Under the pieces are notes generated by a model. It did no database searches. It was not told where the DNA came from and was given only the letters and a program-made list of their open reading frames with translations. Shown piece by piece: positions 36,776 through 44,783 of a stretch of DNA of 64,000 bases (the stretch's first letter is position 1; the number at the start of each line of letters is the position of its first letter). A program made the translations under genes and the position numbers. Where the stretch lies: assembly GCF_900101445.1 (NCBI RefSeq), contig NZ_FNKE01000001.1, forward strand, positions 1,240,001 to 1,304,000, read 5' to 3'. This stretch comes from Streptococcus equinus. GTDB lineage: Bacteria; Bacillota; Bacilli; Lactobacillales; Streptococcaceae.

Positions 36776-37012
36776 ATTGACCGTACAACTGCCTTTAGAA
36801 CGATAAAAAAATTAGCTACGCTCGGCTATTTTGAACTAAAGAAAGATGCTGTTAACCAGAAAATCAAACGTGTTTATCCAACAGAAAAAGCCATGGACAT
36901 TTATCCACAGCTTCACGAATATGAACAAAAGCAATCTGATTTTCTTTTATCAAACTTATCCACAAAAGAAATTGCTCAACTTAAACAATTAATGGCAAAA
37001 TTAAAATATTAA
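36767..37012 (+). pseudogene. 5'-truncated MarR-family regulator
   Basis: About 80 codons resemble the second half of a MarR protein: recognition helix VQIDRTTAFRTIKKLATLGYFELKK, wing NQKIKRVYPTEKAMDIYPQL, then the C-terminal dimer helices. The first ~55-60 residues are absent and there is no ATG or ribosome site; a TTG at 36737 is only a formal start. It faces away from the truncated GNAT gene. The 3' end overlaps the azlD stop by 12 bp. Confidence 0.7.
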
Positions 37013-37327
37013 CCGTAAAATCGCCATGCTAACAATTCCTGTAATGACAGCATATAATAAATTTTTAGATTTTAAGGCGACATAAAAAGTGGGAAGACTG
37101 GCTAGAACTTCCAAGTCCTTTACTTGTGGCAAATGCCCAATTTCAACGTCAAAAAGGCTTGAAAACGTCAAAGCAAATAAAATGGAAACGGGCAAATATT
37201 TCAAAAAACGAATGACAATTTCGGACAAGCCTTTATATTTTACCAAGATAAAAGGGGCAACTCGCGGAACCCACGACACAACAAATCCTAAAAGAATGGC
37301 TACCAAAACATAACTACTAACGCTCAT
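37001..37327 (-). CDS. azlD: AzlD-type branched-chain amino acid exporter subunit
   Basis: 108 aa, three to four membrane helices: YVLVAILLGFVVSWVPRVAPFILV, VIRFLKYLPVSILFALTFSSLF and LLYAVITGIVSMAILRLIF. The W-x-P-R-x-x-P-F and L-P-x-x-I-L-x-A-L patterns are those of AzlD. It overlaps azlC by 11 nt and is probably coupled to it. The pair exports branched-chain amino acids or analogues. No terminator is seen; the stop runs into the MarR remnant. Confidence 0.88.
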   Translation of the reverse strand: MSVSSYVLVAILLGFVVSWVPRVAPFILVKYKGLSEIVIRFLKYLPVSILFALTFSSLFDVEIGHLPQVKDLEVLASLPTFYVALKSKNLLYAVITGIVSMAILRLIF

Positions 37328-38012
37328 CCAACATTACCCCCACACTACAACCAATTAACGTTGACACTAAAACCGCTAAGGCACTTGATAAAAAAACAGC
37401 ACAGACTAAAAAACTAATAGCCACAGCTGCTAGTACAAGCAATAGTTTTTTAATGCCTTCACTCATCATCGCATCAAATTGAAAGACAAGTAAACCAATA
37501 AACATACCAATCAAAGCAAAATCAAGCCCAAAACTTTCTGGATTGGGGATAATACCTCCTAGGAGTGTCCCTACAATTGTAGATAAAACCCATGCTACAT
37601 AACTCAGTAGATTATTACCGTGCATCCAGCTAGCTGCAATTGATTTATTGTGAACATTTTCTCCCAACAAAACACCATAACTTTCATCTGTAATTAGGCT
37701 AGCTATCCCAATGTTATTGAGAAGGCTTGTTTTGGTAAAAATAGTTGTTGCATGCAAACTCATCAACATATTACGCAAATTAACTAAAAAAACGGTCAAC
37801 GTTACTGAAGCCAAATCAGCATGAGCAAGCAACATGGCACACATGGCAAATTGAGCTGAACCACCATAGACCAAAAGACTCATCAAGCCAACTTCTAAAG
37901 CTGATAATCCTGAAGCAGACGCCACAATTCCAAAAGCTAATCCAATCGAAATATAACCCAAAGCCGTTGGAAGCGCATCTTGAAGCCCCGCTTTAAACCC
38001 TTTTTCCTGCAT
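37317..38012 (-). CDS. azlC: AzlC family branched-chain amino acid exporter
   Basis: 231 aa with about six to seven helices. Opening GLQDALPTALGYISIGLAFGIVASASGLSALEVGLMSLLVYGGSAQFAMCAM is typical of AzlC; the LRNMLMSLHATTIF loop and ITDESYGVLL follow. AGGGAG lies 6 nt before the ATG. First gene of azlCD, with an extended -10 (TGCTATAAT, plus 38092-38100) and a structured leader. Confidence 0.9.
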   Translation of the reverse strand: MQEKGFKAGLQDALPTALGYISIGLAFGIVASASGLSALEVGLMSLLVYGGSAQFAMCAMLLAHADLASVTLTVFLVNLRNMLMSLHATTIFTKTSLLNNIGIASLITDESYGVLLGENVHNKSIAASWMHGNNLLSYVAWVLSTIVGTLLGGIIPNPESFGLDFALIGMFIGLLVFQFDAMMSEGIKKLLLVLAAVAISFLVCAVFLSSALAVLVSTLIGCSVGVMLDER

Positions 38013-38036
38013 ATAAACTCCCTAAATATTCAATAA

Positions 38037-38062
38037 GCAGAGAACCCATATAAAGTCTCTGC
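38037..38062 (-). promoter_or_regulatory. Leader hairpin of azlCD
   Basis: GCAGAGA/TCTCTGC stem with a 12-nt loop in the azlC leader, not followed by a T run. Possibly a leader regulatory element; no class recognised. Confidence 0.4.
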
Positions 38063-38100
38063 AGCTACTCATTGTTCAAATAATTTTTTCTATTATAGCA

Positions 38101-38142
38101 CATAAAAAGACTCCTGAAAATAAATTTTCAAGAGTTTTTCTA
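38101..38142 (-). terminator. tsaB-rimI-tsaD terminator
   Basis: Minus strand ACTCTTGAAAAT…TTTTCAGGAGT followed by CTTTTT. It comes after the tsaD stop. Confidence 0.8.
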
Positions 38143-38156
38143 TTATCTTCATCTTC

Positions 38157-39167
38157 CTAATCCAAACTATTAAAAGCTAAACTTGGTTTGGCATTTAAAT
38201 CAAGTCCTGCAAAATGTCCTTTGTCGTATTCGATAGCTGCAGCTAGTGAAACCATTCCCGCATTATCACCACATAGACGAAGTGGCGGAATGACAACTTC
38301 TGCTTCTGTGATTTCATCTGCTAAACGTTCACGAAGGCCTTGGTTTGCCGCCACACCACCTGCTACTACAAGGGTTTTAACTGGATATTTCTCCAAAGCT
38401 TTTTTGGTTTTAGCCATTAAAACATCTAAGACAGCTGCTTGGAATGATGCTGACAAATCTTCATTTGAAAGAGTTTCACCTTTTTGAGCCGCATTATGAT
38501 GGAGATTAATAAAGGCTGATTTCAACCCTGAGAATGAAAACTCGAGATTGTCTTCTTTAATCATCGCACGTGGAAAATCATAAATATCTTTCCCTTTATG
38601 AGCCAATTGGTCGATTTCACGTCCTGCTGGGTAAGTCAAGCCCATCACACGACCAACTTTGTCATAAGCCTCACCAACAGCATCATCACGTGTTTCACCA
38701 ACAATCTTATAGTTACCTGGTTCAGACACATAGACAAGTTCTGTGTGACCACCAGAAACCAATAGAGCCATCAATGGGTATTGAAGTTCTTTTACCTCAC
38801 GCGCAGCCATTAAGTGCCCTGCCATGTGGTTAACTGGAATCAACGGCAAGTTATTTGCCCAAGCAAAAGCTTTAGCAGCAGCCATTCCAACCAGAATCGC
38901 ACCAACCAAACCAGGTCCGTAAGTGACTGCAACCGCATCTAGGTCACTAACTTCGATTCCTGCAGCTTCCAAAGCATCCTTAAAGCACGTTGTAATCACT
39001 TCAACATGGTGACGACTAGCAACTTCAGGCACAACACCACCAAAACGCTTATGACTTTCGATTTGGCTTGCGATGACGTTGCTTAAAATCTCACTTTCAT
39101 TTTTCAAAACCGCAATACTTGTCTCATCACAAGAACTTTCTACGGCCAAAATATATCTATCTTTCAT
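38157..39167 (-). CDS. tsaD: tRNA N6-adenosine threonylcarbamoyltransferase
   Basis: 336 aa, full length. ASKHA fold: [17 protein letters not shown] at the start, the metal-binding His pair in [52 protein letters not shown] and [13 protein letters not shown]. With TsaB it makes t6A37 in ANN-decoding tRNAs. GAGG before the ATG; it follows rimI after a 14-nt gap. Confidence 0.97.
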   Translation of the reverse strand: MKDRYILAVESSCDETSIAVLKNESEILSNVIASQIESHKRFGGVVPEVASRHHVEVITTCFKDALEAAGIEVSDLDAVAVTYGPGLVGAILVGMAAAKAFAWANNLPLIPVNHMAGHLMAAREVKELQYPLMALLVSGGHTELVYVSEPGNYKIVGETRDDAVGEAYDKVGRVMGLTYPAGREIDQLAHKGKDIYDFPRAMIKEDNLEFSFSGLKSAFINLHHNAAQKGETLSNEDLSASFQAAVLDVLMAKTKKALEKYPVKTLVVAGGVAANQGLRERLADEITEAEVVIPPLRLCGDNAGMVSLAAAIEYDKGHFAGLDLNAKPSLAFNSLD

Positions 39168-39181
39168 CGATTAACTACCTC

Positions 39182-39598
39182 TTATTTACCTTCACGCTTC
39201 ATGATAATCGCATCTTCTACTGGTTCATGATAATATTGCTTACGTTTACCAATAATGTCAAAGTCGAATTTTTTATACAAAGCTTGTGCAGGAGCATTTG
39301 ACGCTCTCACTTCTAGGAAAATGGGAAAGTCAACATGGTCAAGATTAGCCAATAATTGACTGCCTAAGCCATGTCCTTGATAAGCTTTTTTTATAGCAAT
39401 ATTTGTAATTTCTAGTTCCCCAGCCAATTGCGAAATAGCTAAAAAGCCAACAATTTTCTCATCTTTTTTGACAAAAAAGTAATCAACATTATCTTGTTGC
39501 ATGTCTGATAAAATCTGCTTTTCAGACCAAGGAGATACTGGATAAACATCTGACAATATCTCATAAACAGTAGCAACACTTGCTTGTAAATCTTTCAT
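39182..39598 (-). CDS. rimI: Ribosomal-protein-alanine N-acetyltransferase RimI
   Basis: 138 aa GNAT domain: VSPWSEKQILSDMQQDNVDYFFV, the motif A region LEITNIAIKKAYQGHGLGSQLLANL with acetyl-CoA loop QGHGLG, and FLEVRASNAPAQALYKKFDFDIIGKRKQYYHEPVEDAIIMKRE, the RimI C-terminal signature. The ATG at 39598 comes 1 nt after the tsaB stop without a clear ribosome site, so it is probably coupled; another ATG lies at 39616. Acts with the neighbouring t6A genes only by genomic habit. Confidence 0.9.
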   Translation of the reverse strand: MKDLQASVATVYEILSDVYPVSPWSEKQILSDMQQDNVDYFFVKKDEKIVGFLAISQLAGELEITNIAIKKAYQGHGLGSQLLANLDHVDFPIFLEVRASNAPAQALYKKFDFDIIGKRKQYYHEPVEDAIIMKREGK

Positions 39599-39599
39599 A

Positions 39600-40292
39600 T
39601 TAGATGCGATTGACATAGTTTGCGTCTGGATTTTCTGTGTGTGTTTTAAGCCAATTTTCTTCTGCTTCGACACGTTTTAGATAACTTGGCACAAAACTGT
39701 CAACATCAGCTGGTTCAAGACTTTGACCATATTTTCCAATAGCATAAGCTGACGGCAAAACAGAAAGAACCTTAGCTTGTGGAAGACTTTCAGCAATTTG
39801 GTCGCTGAAATTAGCCACTTCACCGACAAACATAACAGCTTCTTCATCTTTAACTGCTTCAAGAACATCGGCAAAGTTCATGTGTTGATCGTCTTTAACA
39901 GATTGACCGTCTTTATAAAAACCAGCATAAACATTGTTACGACGAGCATCAATCACTGGGACAACTAAGCCATCAAAATCAGCTGCAGCAGCAAGTGCAT
40001 AAAGACTAGAAACACCTACCAATTCAATGTTCAACGTATAAGCTAGCGTTTTAGCAGTCGCAACTGCCACACGAAGACCAGTATATGAACCTGGACCTTG
40101 AGCTACTGAAATTCTATCCAAATCAGTTGGTTTTAAATCAACTGCTTTCATCAAAAAATCAATCGCAGGCATCAAATTAATGCTGTGATTTTTCTTAATA
40201 TTGACCGTTACATCGGCTAGTAAATTTTCACCATCCAAGATGGCAACAGACAAAGCCTTACTTGAAGTATCAAAGGCTAAAACTTTCATCAT
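39600..40292 (-). CDS. tsaB: tRNA threonylcarbamoyladenosine biosynthesis protein TsaB
   Basis: 230 aa. KVLAFDTSSKALSVAIL, then NHSINLMPAIDFLMKAVDLKPTDLDRISVAQGPGSYTGLRVAVATAKTLAYTL, the TsaB hallmark, and VIDARRNNVYAGFY. A catalytically inactive ASKHA protein that scaffolds TsaD. GAGGG precedes the ATG by 7 nt. First gene of tsaB-rimI-tsaD; its promoter is back-to-back with that of rpoY. Confidence 0.95.
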   Translation of the reverse strand: MMKVLAFDTSSKALSVAILDGENLLADVTVNIKKNHSINLMPAIDFLMKAVDLKPTDLDRISVAQGPGSYTGLRVAVATAKTLAYTLNIELVGVSSLYALAAAADFDGLVVPVIDARRNNVYAGFYKDGQSVKDDQHMNFADVLEAVKDEEAVMFVGEVANFSDQIAESLPQAKVLSVLPSAYAIGKYGQSLEPADVDSFVPSYLKRVEAEENWLKTHTENPDANYVNRI

Positions 40293-40306
40293 TTAAATTC
40301 CCTCAC

Positions 40307-40338
40307 TTGATTATACTTCTTATTTTATGATATAATTT
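40307..40338. promoter_or_regulatory. Overlapping divergent promoters of tsaB and rpoY
   Basis: Rightward: TTGATT (40307-40312), 18 nt, TATAAT (40331-40336) preceded by TGA. Leftward: TATAAT occupies plus 40310-40315, and its -35 region would be 40333-40338. Each promoter's -10 lies on the other's -35 region. Confidence 0.55.
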
Positions 40339-40397
40339 TAATAATTGCAACGAATCAAGGTTAAATCAATTACTCAGAAAAAATTTAATAAGAACTG

Positions 40398-40429
40398 GTC
40401 AAGTAGCAAGTAAATACAAGCTAGTTGAC
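40398..40429 (+). promoter_or_regulatory. Leader hairpin upstream of rpoY-rnjA
   Basis: GTCAAGTAGC (40398-40407) pairs with GCTAGTTGAC (40420-40429) with one mismatch, in the ~140 nt leader. No T run follows. Confidence 0.5.
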
Positions 40430-40480
40430 GTGTTTTGTGTAGTTTGATTAACCACAGGTATATCAAGAAAGGAAAAAACT

Positions 40481-40711
40481 ATGATTTATAAAGTTTTTTA
40501 TCAAGAAACAAAAGAACGTAACCCACGCCGCGAACAAACTAAAGCTCTTTATTTAGAAATTGACGCAGCTAACGAACTTGAAGGACGTATCAAAACTCGT
40601 GAACTTGTAGAGGCAAAAACACCTTACAACGTTGAATACATTGAACTTCTTTCAGACAAACACCTAGCCTACGAAAAAGAAACAGGTGCCTTTAAATTAA
40701 CGGAGTTATAA
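40481..40711 (+). CDS. rpoY: RNA polymerase epsilon subunit (DUF1447)
   Basis: 76 aa. [76 protein letters not shown] is the entire RpoY fold. A small Firmicute RNA polymerase subunit that resembles the phage inhibitor Gp2. It sits 1 nt before rnjA, the standard pairing. Ribosome site GAAAGGAAA. Confidence 0.95.
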   Translation: MIYKVFYQETKERNPRREQTKALYLEIDAANELEGRIKTRELVEAKTPYNVEYIELLSDKHLAYEKETGAFKLTEL

Positions 40712-40712
40712 C

Positions 40713-42395
40713 ATGTCACAAATCAATTTAAAACCCGAAGAAGTTGGGGTTTATGCGATTGGTGGTCTCGGAGAAATTGGTAAAAACACTTACGGTATTG
40801 AATATCAAGATGAAATCATTATCGTAGATGCTGGTATCAAATTCCCAGAAGACGATTTGCTCGGTATTGACTACGTTATTCCAGACTATTCATATATCGT
40901 TGACAATATCGATCGCATTAAAGGCCTTGTGATTACTCACGGGCACGAAGACCACATCGGTGGGATTCCTTTCCTTTTGAAGCAAGCCAATATTCCAATT
41001 TATGCTGGACCACTTGCGCTTTCACTTATTAAGGGAAAATTGGAAGAGCACGGACTTTTACGTGACGCTAAACTTTACGAAATCAACGCCAATACTGAGT
41101 TGACTTTTAAAAACCTTAGCGTTACTTTCTTCCGTACAACCCACTCAATTCCGGAACCTCTAGGAATCGTTATCCACACACCACAAGGTAAAATTGTCTG
41201 CACAGGGGATTTCAAATTTGACTGGACACCAGTTGGTGAACCAGCAGATATCCACCGCATGGCTGCACTTGGTGAGGACGGCGTCCTATGTTTGCTATCT
41301 GATTCTACTAACGCAGAAATTCCAACCTTTACAAACTCAGAAAAAGTTGTTGGACAATCTATTATGAAGATTATTGAAGGTATTCACGGACGTATTATCT
41401 TTGCGTCATTTGCCTCAAATATCTTCCGTCTCCAACAAGCTGCCGAAGCAGCTGTTAAAACTGGACGTAAAATCGTAGTCTTCGGACGTTCAATGGAAAA
41501 AGCCATTGTAAACGGTATTGAACTTGGTTACATCAAAGTTCCAAAAGGAACATTTATCGAACCAAGCGAAATCAAAGACTACCACGCTAGTGAAATCTTG
41601 ATTATGTGTACAGGTAGCCAAGGTGAATCAATGGCTGCGCTAGCACGTATTGCTAATGGTACACACCGTCAAGTTACACTACAACCTGGCGATACTGTCA
41701 TCTTCTCTTCTAGCCCAATTCCTGGTAATACAACAAGTGTTAACAAACTTATCAACACTATCCAAGAAGCTGGTGTAGAAGTTATCCACGGAAAAGTTAA
41801 CAACATCCACACATCTGGTCACGGTGGACAACAAGAGCAAAAACTTATGCTCCGCTTGATGAAACCAAAATTCTTCATGCCTGTTCATGGTGAATACCGT
41901 ATGCTTAAAATCCATGCTGGCTTAGCGATGGATACAGGTGTGCCAAAAGACAATATCTTCATCATGGAAAACGGTGATGTTCTAGCTCTTACAGCTAATT
42001 CAGCTCGTCGTGCTGGACACTTTAACGCCCAAGATATCTATGTTGACGGTAATGGTATCGGGGATATCGGTGCTGCCGTACTTCGCGATCGTCGTGATTT
42101 GTCTGAAGACGGTGTTGTGCTTGCCGTAGCTACTGTTGGCTTTGATAGCCAAATGATTTTGGCTGGTCCTGACATTCTTAGTCGTGGGTTTATCTACATG
42201 CGAGAATCTGGTGACCTCATTCGTGAAAGTCAACGTGTTCTCTTCAATGCTATCCGCATTGCTTTGAAGAACAAAGACGCAAGTATCCAATCTGTTAACG
42301 GTGCTATCGTTAACGCACTTCGTCCATTCCTATACGAAAAAACTGAACGTGAGCCAATCATCATTCCAATGATTCTCACACCAGATGATAAATAA
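40713..42395 (+). CDS. rnjA: Ribonuclease J1
   Basis: 560 aa. Metallo-beta-lactamase motif [14 protein letters not shown] (motif 2), [27 protein letters not shown], beta-CASP region [31 protein letters not shown], the C motif [13 protein letters not shown], and a C-terminal domain. It has 5' exonuclease and endonuclease activity in mRNA decay and rRNA maturation. Starts 1 nt after rpoY and ends at a strong terminator. Confidence 0.97.
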   Translation: MSQINLKPEEVGVYAIGGLGEIGKNTYGIEYQDEIIIVDAGIKFPEDDLLGIDYVIPDYSYIVDNIDRIKGLVITHGHEDHIGGIPFLLKQANIPIYAGPLALSLIKGKLEEHGLLRDAKLYEINANTELTFKNLSVTFFRTTHSIPEPLGIVIHTPQGKIVCTGDFKFDWTPVGEPADIHRMAALGEDGVLCLLSDSTNAEIPTFTNSEKVVGQSIMKIIEGIHGRIIFASFASNIFRLQQAAEAAVKTGRKIVVFGRSMEKAIVNGIELGYIKVPKGTFIEPSEIKDYHASEILIMCTGSQGESMAALARIANGTHRQVTLQPGDTVIFSSSPIPGNTTSVNKLINTIQEAGVEVIHGKVNNIHTSGHGGQQEQKLMLRLMKPKFFMPVHGEYRMLKIHAGLAMDTGVPKDNIFIMENGDVLALTANSARRAGHFNAQDIYVDGNGIGDIGAAVLRDRRDLSEDGVVLAVATVGFDSQMILAGPDILSRGFIYMRESGDLIRESQRVLFNAIRIALKNKDASIQSVNGAIVNALRPFLYEKTEREPIIIPMILTPDDK

Positions 42396-42398
42396 TCA

Positions 42399-42432
42399 AA
42401 AAGCTAGTTGATATAATCAACTAGCTTTTTTT
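42399..42432 (+). terminator. rpoY-rnjA terminator
   Basis: AAAAAGCTAGTTGAT/ATCAACTAGCTTTTT followed by Ts. Confidence 0.92.
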
Positions 42433-42455
42433 ATCAACAACTTATCCACAGAAAC

Positions 42456-42483
42456 TAAAAAAGTCTGGAATATTTCCAGACTT
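42456..42483 (-). terminator. Terminator of the LysM-CHAP gene
   Basis: AAGTCTGGAA/TTCCAGACTT (42461-42483) with a minus-strand T run. Confidence 0.88.
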
Positions 42484-42494
42484 ATTCTATCTTG

Positions 42495-43157
42495 TTAATA
42501 ACTTTCTGGATAGATGTAGCTGACAGTCCCAGCAGTGTTGCTCTTTGTTGGATCAAACCAGCCACGGTAATTATCAATCCATTGTTTATTGCCATAATTA
42601 GATTCTAAAACTTGAATTTGCCCACTAGCGTTTACAGCTGTCACGTAAGCCACATGCCCATAACTATCAGGATCAGTCCAGCAGACAATAGCTCCTACTT
42701 CAGCCTGTGTCCCAACCACATAGCCTTGTGAAGCGGCATTGGCTGCCCAATCGCCAGCATTTCCCCACCAATTACTTGCCCAAGTTGCTACTTGCTTTAC
42801 ACCCCAAGTGCATTGCCCAACAGGGTAAGTATTAGTCGAGCTGTCCTGCTTTGACACTGGCGCATCAATTTGGCTTGCCTCAGAATTCCTACTTGATGTT
42901 AACAAATTAGTCACAAATGGATCAATCGGTGTCTTATCAGGTATCTGCAGCACTTGCCCAGGAACAATAGTGTCATAAATCGACATACCATTTAAGGCTG
43001 CTAAATCATAAACACTCAGTCCATACATCTGTGCCACACTATAAAATGAATCACCACTTTGCAAAGTATAGGTGTCTGCTTTTGCATCGACCTGTGACAA
43101 TAGCAAAGCTCCTGATAAAGTTGCGGTTGCTAGAACTAATTTTGTTTTGTAATTCAT
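42495..43157 (-). CDS. Secreted LysM-CHAP cell-wall hydrolase
   Basis: 220 aa. Signal peptide MNYKTKLVLATATLSGALLLSQVDAKA (cleavage after AKA, about 27). One LysM domain is at 29-72 (YTLQSGDSFYSVAQMYGLSVYDLAALNGM). A Ser/Thr-rich linker leads to a C-terminal CHAP domain with the nucleophile Cys in YPVGQCTWGVKQVA and the His in YGHVAYVTAV. Probably a peptidoglycan amidase or endopeptidase acting during division. The start at 43157 has GGAGG 9 nt upstream. Monocistronic, extended -10 at plus 43185-43193. Confidence 0.9.
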   Translation of the reverse strand: MNYKTKLVLATATLSGALLLSQVDAKADTYTLQSGDSFYSVAQMYGLSVYDLAALNGMSIYDTIVPGQVLQIPDKTPIDPFVTNLLTSSRNSEASQIDAPVSKQDSSTNTYPVGQCTWGVKQVATWASNWWGNAGDWAANAASQGYVVGTQAEVGAIVCWTDPDSYGHVAYVTAVNASGQIQVLESNYGNKQWIDNYRGWFDPTKSNTAGTVSYIYPESY

Positions 43158-43268
43158 AAAAATCTTCCTCCCTTTATGAACACTAGTATAGCAAGCCAAT
43201 ATTACAAACTATATAAGAAAATGTAAGCGTTATATGTCACAATATCTAAATTCGCAAAATGAACGTTA

Positions 43269-43299
43269 CAAAAAAACTGCCCAATGGGCAGCTTTTTTA
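43269..43299. terminator. gltBD terminator
   Basis: AAAAACTGCCCA/TGGGCAGCTTTTTT, strong GC stem with T runs on both sides. Confidence 0.9.
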
Positions 43300-43342
43300 T
43301 GATTGAAAACAAGAATGTGTGTTAAACGCTTAGATTAATTCA

Positions 43343-44782
43343 TTATTGAGCAACCATGACACGAAGGCCTTGGTCGATTTGTTCTGCAGCCTTACGTCCT
43401 TCACGGATTCCCCAAATGACAAGACTTGGACCACGACGAGCATCACCAGCAACAAAGACACGATCGTTGTTAGTTGAATAATCATCATAAACACTTTGGA
43501 CACCAAATTGTTCAAAGAGTGATTTTTCAGCGCCAGTGAATCCCATTGCTAACAAGACAAGGTCAGCTTTAATCGTTTCTTCTGTACCTTCAATTGGTTT
43601 GAAACCAGGACCAACTTTGATAGTTTTCGCAGCAATGACTTGACCACGATCAGCACCAATAAATTCTGTTGTTGATGTTGCATAAGTTGTCAAATCTGTG
43701 TCTTGCACATAATTGGCTTCTTCTTGCCCGTATCCAACGCGTTTGATCATTGGATATTGTGGCCATGGATTAGTTGGTAAGCGTTTTTCTGGCGGTTCTG
43801 GAGTGATTTCAAGCTGTTTAACGCTTGCTGCACCTAAACGAACCGCTGTACCGATACAGTCATTACCAGTATCCCCACCACCGATAACAAGAACGTGTTT
43901 ACCTTCAAGCGTTGGACCAAGTTTTTTGTTTTCAGATGCAAGAACATTTTTAGTTGTTTCTGTTAAGAAATCAACTGCAAATCGAATACCAGTCAAGTGA
44001 CGACCAGGAACATCCAAATCACGTGGCACACTAGCACCAGTTGCAAGAACTACACGGTCATATTCTTTCAACAATTCATCAGCAGTGATGTCACGTCCAA
44101 CTTCTGTGTTGGCAACAAAATTGATACCAAGTTTTTCCATAAGATCGATACGACGTTGAACAACTTCTTTATCCAACTTCATATTTGGAATACCATACAT
44201 CAAAAGTCCACCGAAGCGATCGCTACGTTCATAAACTGTGACACTGTGACCAAGTTTGTTAAGACGCCATGCTGTTGAAAGACCTGCAGGACCAGAACCA
44301 ATTACAGCAATTTTAAATCCAGTACGGAAAGCAGGGCGACCTGATTCTTCTACCCAACCATTTTCAAAGGCTGTATCAATGATAAAGCGTTCATTATCAT
44401 GGATAGTAACACCAGAGCCATTGAGACCCTCTGTACAGCCTTTTTCACATGGAGCTGGACAAACACGTCCAGTCATCTCTGGAAACGGATTAGTGCGTGA
44501 TAAACGCTCAAATGCACGCTTGTAATCACCTTTATAGAGAAGATCATTCCATTCAGGAATCAAGTTGTCATTTGGACAACCTGAAACCGCACGTCCGCCA
44601 CCGTAAAATTGTCCTGAGTGACAGAAAGGAATCCCACAAGACATACAACGCGCAGCTTGTTTTTGACGCTCTTCTGCTGTTAATGGAACTTGTAATTCTT
44701 CAAAGTCCAAGATGCGTTCAGCAACAGGACGAAACGGATTGTCTTTTCGATCATATTTCAAAAATCCAAACGGATTAGCCAT
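43343..44782 (-). CDS. gltD: Glutamate synthase small subunit
   Basis: 479 aa. N-terminal Cys clusters CMSCGIPFCH, CPNDNLIPEW and CPAPCEKGCTEG bind two [4Fe-4S] centres. FAD site IAVIGSGPAGLSTAWRLNKLGHSVTVYERSDRFGGLLMYGIPNMKLDK; NADPH site VLVIGGGDTGNDCIGTAVRLGA; C-terminal FVAGDARRGPSLVIWGIREGRKAAEQID. Passes electrons from NADPH to GltB. The start is 1 nt after the gltB stop. Works with the adjacent glnA in the GS-GOGAT cycle. Confidence 0.97.
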   Translation of the reverse strand: MANPFGFLKYDRKDNPFRPVAERILDFEELQVPLTAEERQKQAARCMSCGIPFCHSGQFYGGGRAVSGCPNDNLIPEWNDLLYKGDYKRAFERLSRTNPFPEMTGRVCPAPCEKGCTEGLNGSGVTIHDNERFIIDTAFENGWVEESGRPAFRTGFKIAVIGSGPAGLSTAWRLNKLGHSVTVYERSDRFGGLLMYGIPNMKLDKEVVQRRIDLMEKLGINFVANTEVGRDITADELLKEYDRVVLATGASVPRDLDVPGRHLTGIRFAVDFLTETTKNVLASENKKLGPTLEGKHVLVIGGGDTGNDCIGTAVRLGAASVKQLEITPEPPEKRLPTNPWPQYPMIKRVGYGQEEANYVQDTDLTTYATSTTEFIGADRGQVIAAKTIKVGPGFKPIEGTEETIKADLVLLAMGFTGAEKSLFEQFGVQSVYDDYSTNNDRVFVAGDARRGPSLVIWGIREGRKAAEQIDQGLRVMVAQ

Positions 44783-44783
44783 T

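Noticed and set aside
36737..37012. Intact small protein read from a TTG
   Set aside because: Homology to MarR begins only at 36767; no ribosome site or ATG, so it is treated as a remnant.
38101..38142. CodY box near azlCD
   Set aside because: AATTTTCAAGAGTTT differs from the CodY consensus at several positions and is better explained as the tsaD terminator.
43200..43250. VicR/WalR box for the LysM-CHAP gene
   Set aside because: TGTAA repeats are present, but the spacing is not the N5 required by the consensus.
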